Source of the DNA: Sphaerolaimus hirsutus
Taxonomy: Eukaryota; Nematoda; Chromadorea; Monhysterida; Sphaerolaimidae
Length of the DNA stretch: 64,000 nucleotides
Assembly (NCBI GenBank): GCA_964036195.1
Contig: OZ038459.1
Span: forward strand, 6,941,206-7,005,205
Direction of reading: 5' to 3'
Part shown: positions 46,101-52,100 of the stretch, piece after piece
Numbering within the stretch: position 1 is the stretch's first letter
How the letters are laid out: the number at the start of each line of letters is the position of its first letter
Notes under the pieces: generated by a model
Told to the model about the DNA's origin: nothing
The model's input: only the letters and a program-made list of their open reading frames with translations
The model's database searches: none
Position numbers and translations under genes: made by a program

Positions 46101-49100
46101 AAATTTTTTTGACACCCTACTCCTGGCACCAATGATCTGATCACACATTCACCAATAGATCATTGTCTCATGAAAGATCACAAATATTATCAATTAAATG
46201 ATAATTCATGGGCCAACGAAAATGGACCAACGAATTTGCACGTCACAAAACTCCCAATCGAATTAATTTGGGCTGGCTCGTGGAAACCATTCACACTAAA
46301 TGTTTCCGGGTCACCAGGTGTAAGCATGACTGATATTGCATTCAGTATCATGGCTGCACATCATCACTTTCAAAATTTGCAACGACTCGAACAACAAGTC
46401 ACACGTTCAGTCGATTACATTGCAACAAAATCCAACGATCCTAAAGCAGTGCAAGCATATATTGCTGGCATCGGCCAAGGGGTTGGTGCATATTTTGAAG
46501 GTGTAGGAAAAGAATTGGGTCACATCATTCACGGTAGTGTCACAGGTGGTGCGTCTGCATTAGACACGTTACTTACTGGGCCACTTCAAACAGCTGTGAA
46601 CATCATACTCATTATTATCACAATTGCTTGTATTGGGTATATTGGTTATGTTTACATGCAGTGGCGGCTCGTAACAGGCAGGGGTATGCTGCCAGACATC
46701 AAGGGCTTTTTCCGAAGAAAGGGCAGAAGGGACAGAAACCCAAACAAATGGGAACCCCGTCCGTTCAGCAAGGAAAAATCGGTAAGCGACGGCGACGTAA
46801 CCGCCAGAAGAAACCGACAAGCGGCTTCAACAAACCCGCTTTGTCAAATCAAACCGTCACACAATCGTCAAGTTCGTCACAGTTACCTTCAAAGTTTGTC
46901 ACACCCCTCAAACGAGTATCTCCATTCAAACGGCTTTCAGGACGCACGGTACAGCCTAGATCGGATCCCCCGGTCGGTTATAGTACCGAACACGCCGAAG
47001 AAATCGAAATGGAGACGGGTGCGCGCCGGGTCACAAAACCTGCACCCTCCTGCGAGTCACAACCGCAGAGCTCATCACCAAACGCCAGAGTCACAGTCAC
47101 CGAGCCTGTCACAACGGAAGTCACAATGGAAGACGCGATCCCTGACCGCGAGCCCTTGCAAAAGCGACTCAAGAGATTCGCTGGAGTCGCAGGGCTCCCA
47201 GGTGAGCAGAAATCGTCACACCAAACATTTTCCTTTATACCCCAAACTTTTCACAAATTCAATAACATCAATAAAAAACTGGTCAAATCAAAAGTTAAAC
47301 GATCTAAAAAGATCCGTGACCTTCCTCAGACAAACACCTTCACAGTCCGACATAGAAATCGGAGAGATGGAAGAAAGTCACGATCAAGATCTAGATCCCC
47401 CTCCGTACCATTTGACCAAGTTAACTCAATCACTTCACAGTGTACGACCTCATTCACAACCTCCCATGTCCCCTTGCTATCAAGCCAACCGCTTGCAGCA
47501 TCGGAGCAATGGCAGCCCACCGAGTCGTCGAAGACGATCGTCGACGAGACCGACGCGCTCCGACAAGCCTTCGAGAGGCTCGCCGAGGAATCTGAGAAGC
47601 TCCCCAACTGGCCGGGAAGACCAGCGGGGGCCCCAGAAGACCAGGCGCCCAGACACGGGGAAGGCAGCCAGCCTGAGGAGGATGCCGTCGAACCCATGGA
47701 CGAGCATCATGAGGAGGGCCGGGAAAATGCCGGCGTCGAAGACGCCGACGATCTGCTACCACAGGAGTGATGAGAGCATCACAGGCGTTTGATTTTGATT
47801 TTGTTTCACATCGAATTGCCGAGATTGGCTGAGATAAAATTAAATTAAATTTAATTTTTATTCTAGTTTCGGGAGTGTGTAACATTATCGTAAAATGTAA
47901 AAAACCTATAATATTTAAGTTGACTTTCTTATGTTCTCTTTTATATTCAATTAATTCAACTTATCACGACTTCGTTCATATTTACATTCTAATTTTAACA
48001 TCTTCACATTCGCCATTTAATATCTCAAGCGATGTTGTTTACAACGTGCGCTTCACATCGCTCACATATTTAGATCTTAGTCATAGCTCACATTCCGCCA
48101 CATTTCCTTGACAAGCAGCACGCAAATACGCCGTCATGTTTATGTTAAGCGGCGGGCCCGCCCCGAGTGGGGGGCCGGGCCCGCGCGCCATTTCAAATGC
48201 TGTCTGGCTTGTCTCACATTTTCACTATCTTGCCAGTTTAGCTCGCTTTTCATCGGAGAAGCGAGCGGGCAAGGATTGAACTTTCACAATTGGAAATGTT
48301 GGGTAAAAATCGGAGATTAGAGCCGACCGATTGGCGCCAAACCAATCGCCATCGGTCTGGCCCTTAAAAGCCGATTTCACAGCTAGAATCGGCAGTGTTT
48401 GCAACCTCGTCAACTTCACAAGAATCTCTTCCTAGGATCTAAATAAGCGCCGTTTGTCACTTTATTAAGTCGCTTGTTTTTGGTGCTAAGTTTACCGCTT
48501 GGTGCTTTAAGTCACCTCAGTGCTTTATTTCACACCTGCGCTGTTTGAGGTGCTTTATTCACAACCGCGCCACTTAATTGTCGCCTTTTGTCGTAATTAA
48601 GTGCCTTCTTTAAATTGCCTTATTTTTCCGGTAATTAGAGCTTCTTTTACGTTTTATTTAAGTAATTAATTTAGTTGTAAATTAATTCCTTTGTTTACGT
48701 ATATTTTTATATACATTTTATTTACATTTATTTCTTTGTATTTAATTGTCTAAATAAAAACGTTCGTCAAAACTTTTGGTAAACAATCTGAATTTGCTTC
48801 ACACTAACTCACGTCAATTCACTTCAACTCAACTAATCACATTTGATAAAATAACGGAACGTCAACTAGAGACGACGCTTCACGTCAACTTACATACGTT
48901 CACATTTGTCCTCTTCCTTGGTTAGGAATAGGAGCTAGTTCACAAGTCACTTCAACAAGTTCCGTATTATTTTACAAAAGTCATGTGAAATGTCATATGT
49001 CATGCAAAGTGGCAAAAGTTATGTGAAATGCCTTGAAAAATGTCAAAAGTTATAATGCAAAACTTCTTGAAAAAATGTGACTTTTTTGTATTTATTCTGA

Positions 49101-52100
49101 TGGGAGATGGTAAATAGATTACAATGCGAGGTGTGTACTGTGTACTCGAAAGAACAAACTCCCAACATGAGTTGTAATAATGTGGGTTAAAAACGAAAAC
49201 TATCTGCCACAGGAAGTGGCTAATTAAATTAATGCAATTCTGATGTTTATGTAAAGAAGATGGATAAAAATAAACCTTGGGTTCGTTTCGATTTAAAGGT
49301 CATAAACGGAGGCAAATAAACGAAGTTTGTAGGCGGGATAGAATTGAAAAGTAAATGCCTTGACGATGTGAATTGTAAATAAAACTGTGTAAACGTAAAC
49401 TTAATAATTTCACATTTTAAAAAGATCTTTAAACGTGCACAGATACTCGTCTAGCTAAGCAACGGATCACATACGCGCTAACAAAATGGAGCAATAAATT
49501 GTCATATACCGATGCAAATGCAGTCATTGACTATGCAATACAGGTGAGCTTATACATCATAGATTTCAAAATTGATGCAATTCTGTAGCGACAAAATTTT
49601 GCAAAGACTTCATGTAAAGACATATGTGAAGTCAATACGATGACGTATAGTACAAAATTTTACATTAAAAAAAGCAGATTAGTAACATATGTCAGTGAGC
49701 AAGTTCATCGAACTCGCGTCACTGATTGGAAATGGAAATTGGCACGCAACTTACATTTTTATCACTTATCACTTGACCACTGGCGGCATTGCCTCACACA
49801 ACTGGAACGTATTTATGCCAAAATTTCAAAAGGTAGGCACCCCCACACAAAAACAAAACACTCAACCCCCTCTCAGCAATGGCAAAAGTACATCAACATC
49901 AAACTGGTCAACCAAACTGGATCAAATGGCAGACAATTGCCAGCAGCCGACCTCCAGCTGGCTTTTGTGCTGACAGACCATGGTGATGGACAGCCATTTG
50001 ATGGGGCTGGTGGGCAGCTAGGCCACGCCTTTTACCCTGAACACGATAACAGTGGATTGATTCATTTTGATGATGACGAACCGTGGGATGAAGGTTGGTG
50101 AATTTTGGATGAGTGGGAAGAGCTTTTTTGTAGGGTGTCAACTTTCCGTTTTCTGTTTTCCGTTTCAGCTTTCCGCAGGCAAATTTTTTTCCAGTTCCGT
50201 TTCCGTTTTCCGGCTGCTAGACTTTTTTCCGTTTCCGTTTCCGTTTTTCCGGCTCATTTTCCGTTTTCCGGCAAAAATTTTCAGTTTTTCCGCCTTTTTC
50301 CATTTTCCGGTTCAATTGTCTGTTTTTCCAACTTTTTTTCACTTTCCAGCTCAAGTTTCTGTTTTCTGTTTCAGCCAAACTGGTAAACATGCATGCAGGT
50401 TCTCAATTATGTGAATTTTTCCTATTTCTAGCGATATTTCTGCAATTTTTTTTATTTCCAGATGAATTTCTGCAATTTTTTTTCCATTTCAGGCAAAATT
50501 TCAGCAAATTTTTTCTGTTTCCGGCATAGATTCATCAAATTTTTTCCGTTTCCGTTTCCGTTTTCCGGTCTTTCTAGTTTCCGTTTTCCGTTTTCCTCCA
50601 ATTGCAAAATTTTTTCCGTTTTCGTTTCTGTTTTCTGGCATGTGCAAATTTTTTTCCATTTCCGTTTCCGTTTTCCGCCAAAAAGTTTTTGTTGACACCC
50701 TAGTTTTTTGTGAGGCAGTTTGAAGACCATGGTGATGGTCCAGTTACAGAACCTATAAATACAATGTCATGTAAAATGCAAAATGCTCGGTGTAATGCAA
50801 AAGAAAATTTTACCGAGAACATTTAAAGGCACTTGAACAAATTTGTGTGACATAAAAAAAGCCCGAATCGATCTTCGAGCATGCCCACACACACACTAGA
50901 TGTCAACGATACCAAATGTCAACTGGTTCCCACTGGTTGTCAACTGAAAATGTCAACCAAATTCAAAGCTTGCTGACTAGCAGACGAACGACGTTCAAAG
51001 GAAGCTTTGAAGCTGGACATTCACTATGTGGTCAACTAGTGTGAGCCATTGCGGCGTGGCTAGTATAATATTTGAAAATATTCATCTATCACCCCTCACC
51101 AAAAAAAACGCAGGGCGCAATCTCAATTGGGTGGCGATGCACGAAATCGGCCACGCGCTGGGTTTACGTCATTCTAACAATCGCGACGCAATAATGTCCA
51201 GCCAATATGGCGGATATGGAGTCTCGGGACCGCTGAAACTACACGATGAGGATATTAAAAGGTCCTTTTTCATTACCTTTTTAAGTGAATGACACTGTTT
51301 GATCGTCAGTTGATTTTTAGGGTGTCATATGAAACATGAAAGATTTATGAGAGATGAATGAAACATGACCATAACTCCCGGACAATCTTTTCCGAACATT
51401 GATAATGCGAATTCATCACTAATCGCACACCCAATCTTACAGAATCCAAAAGCTCTACGGAAAATCGCGTCAATCAAATGCACCAAAAACACCAACACCC
51501 ACAAAAGTGACCCCTAAACCACGTCCATCGACAGTAACAAGACAAGTGACTACCAAAACCAAAGTCACCGTACGAAAAGAAACGTCGCTCAGCACCATGC
51601 CGAGCTCGCCAGACACGAGCACGGTGGCGAACAAGGAGAACACCGTAAAGCCAGAATTAAAGAATTTTGTTGAAACACAGCGACGAAAAATGTGTGAGAA
51701 AGTTGGAAATGCGAACGTGAAGATTATTGATGCCGCTGTTACACTGGATAATGGGACCATTTATTTGTTTCAGGGTGAGGCTGCTTTTGAGCTTTTTACA
51801 AAAATAATAGTAGCCTCTACAAAGGTTGCATATTTTCAGCAATGTACAACGATACTTTCAAAGAACCTTTCGATCCTCAATTTACCTAGTTACCGTTTCC
51901 AGTAAAACAAGTGTACCGAAACATCAGACACAAACGTGTGGACGATTCGGGCGAGACAACGCGCAAATGAACTACAATTCGAAATTGTGAATGTTAACCG
52001 GATTGGTGAATTATTTCCCGGCGCTCCTGCGACCGTTGATTTTGCGTTCGCATCTGCATTTGGATTTGTTAGATTATACAGTGTGAGTTTGGCTTTCAAT

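Larger units (their letters stand above)
36060..48976 (+). mobile_element. BEL/Pao LTR retrotransposon with envelope-like gene, full length
   Basis: 12.9 kb, bounded by two 1101-bp LTRs and a perfect 5-bp target duplication AAAGT (36055-36059 and 48977-48981). LTRs start TGTGTAAC and end TTTTACA and differ at about six positions, so the insertion is recent. Gene order is gag, protease, reverse transcriptase, RNase H, integrase, then an envelope-like gene, the BEL order. Damage: an in-frame TGA in gag at 38126, YVDN in place of YVDD in the reverse transcriptase, and a 648-bp MITE in the envelope gene. It lies in an MMP intron in the same orientation as the gene. It shows a striking sense-strand excess of TCACA. 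Confidence 0.95.

Noticed and set aside
49640..49876. In-frame extension upstream of MMP exon 7
   Set aside because: Open in frame, but the strong acceptor cccctctcag at 49876 fits the phase, and the extension has no MMP similarity.
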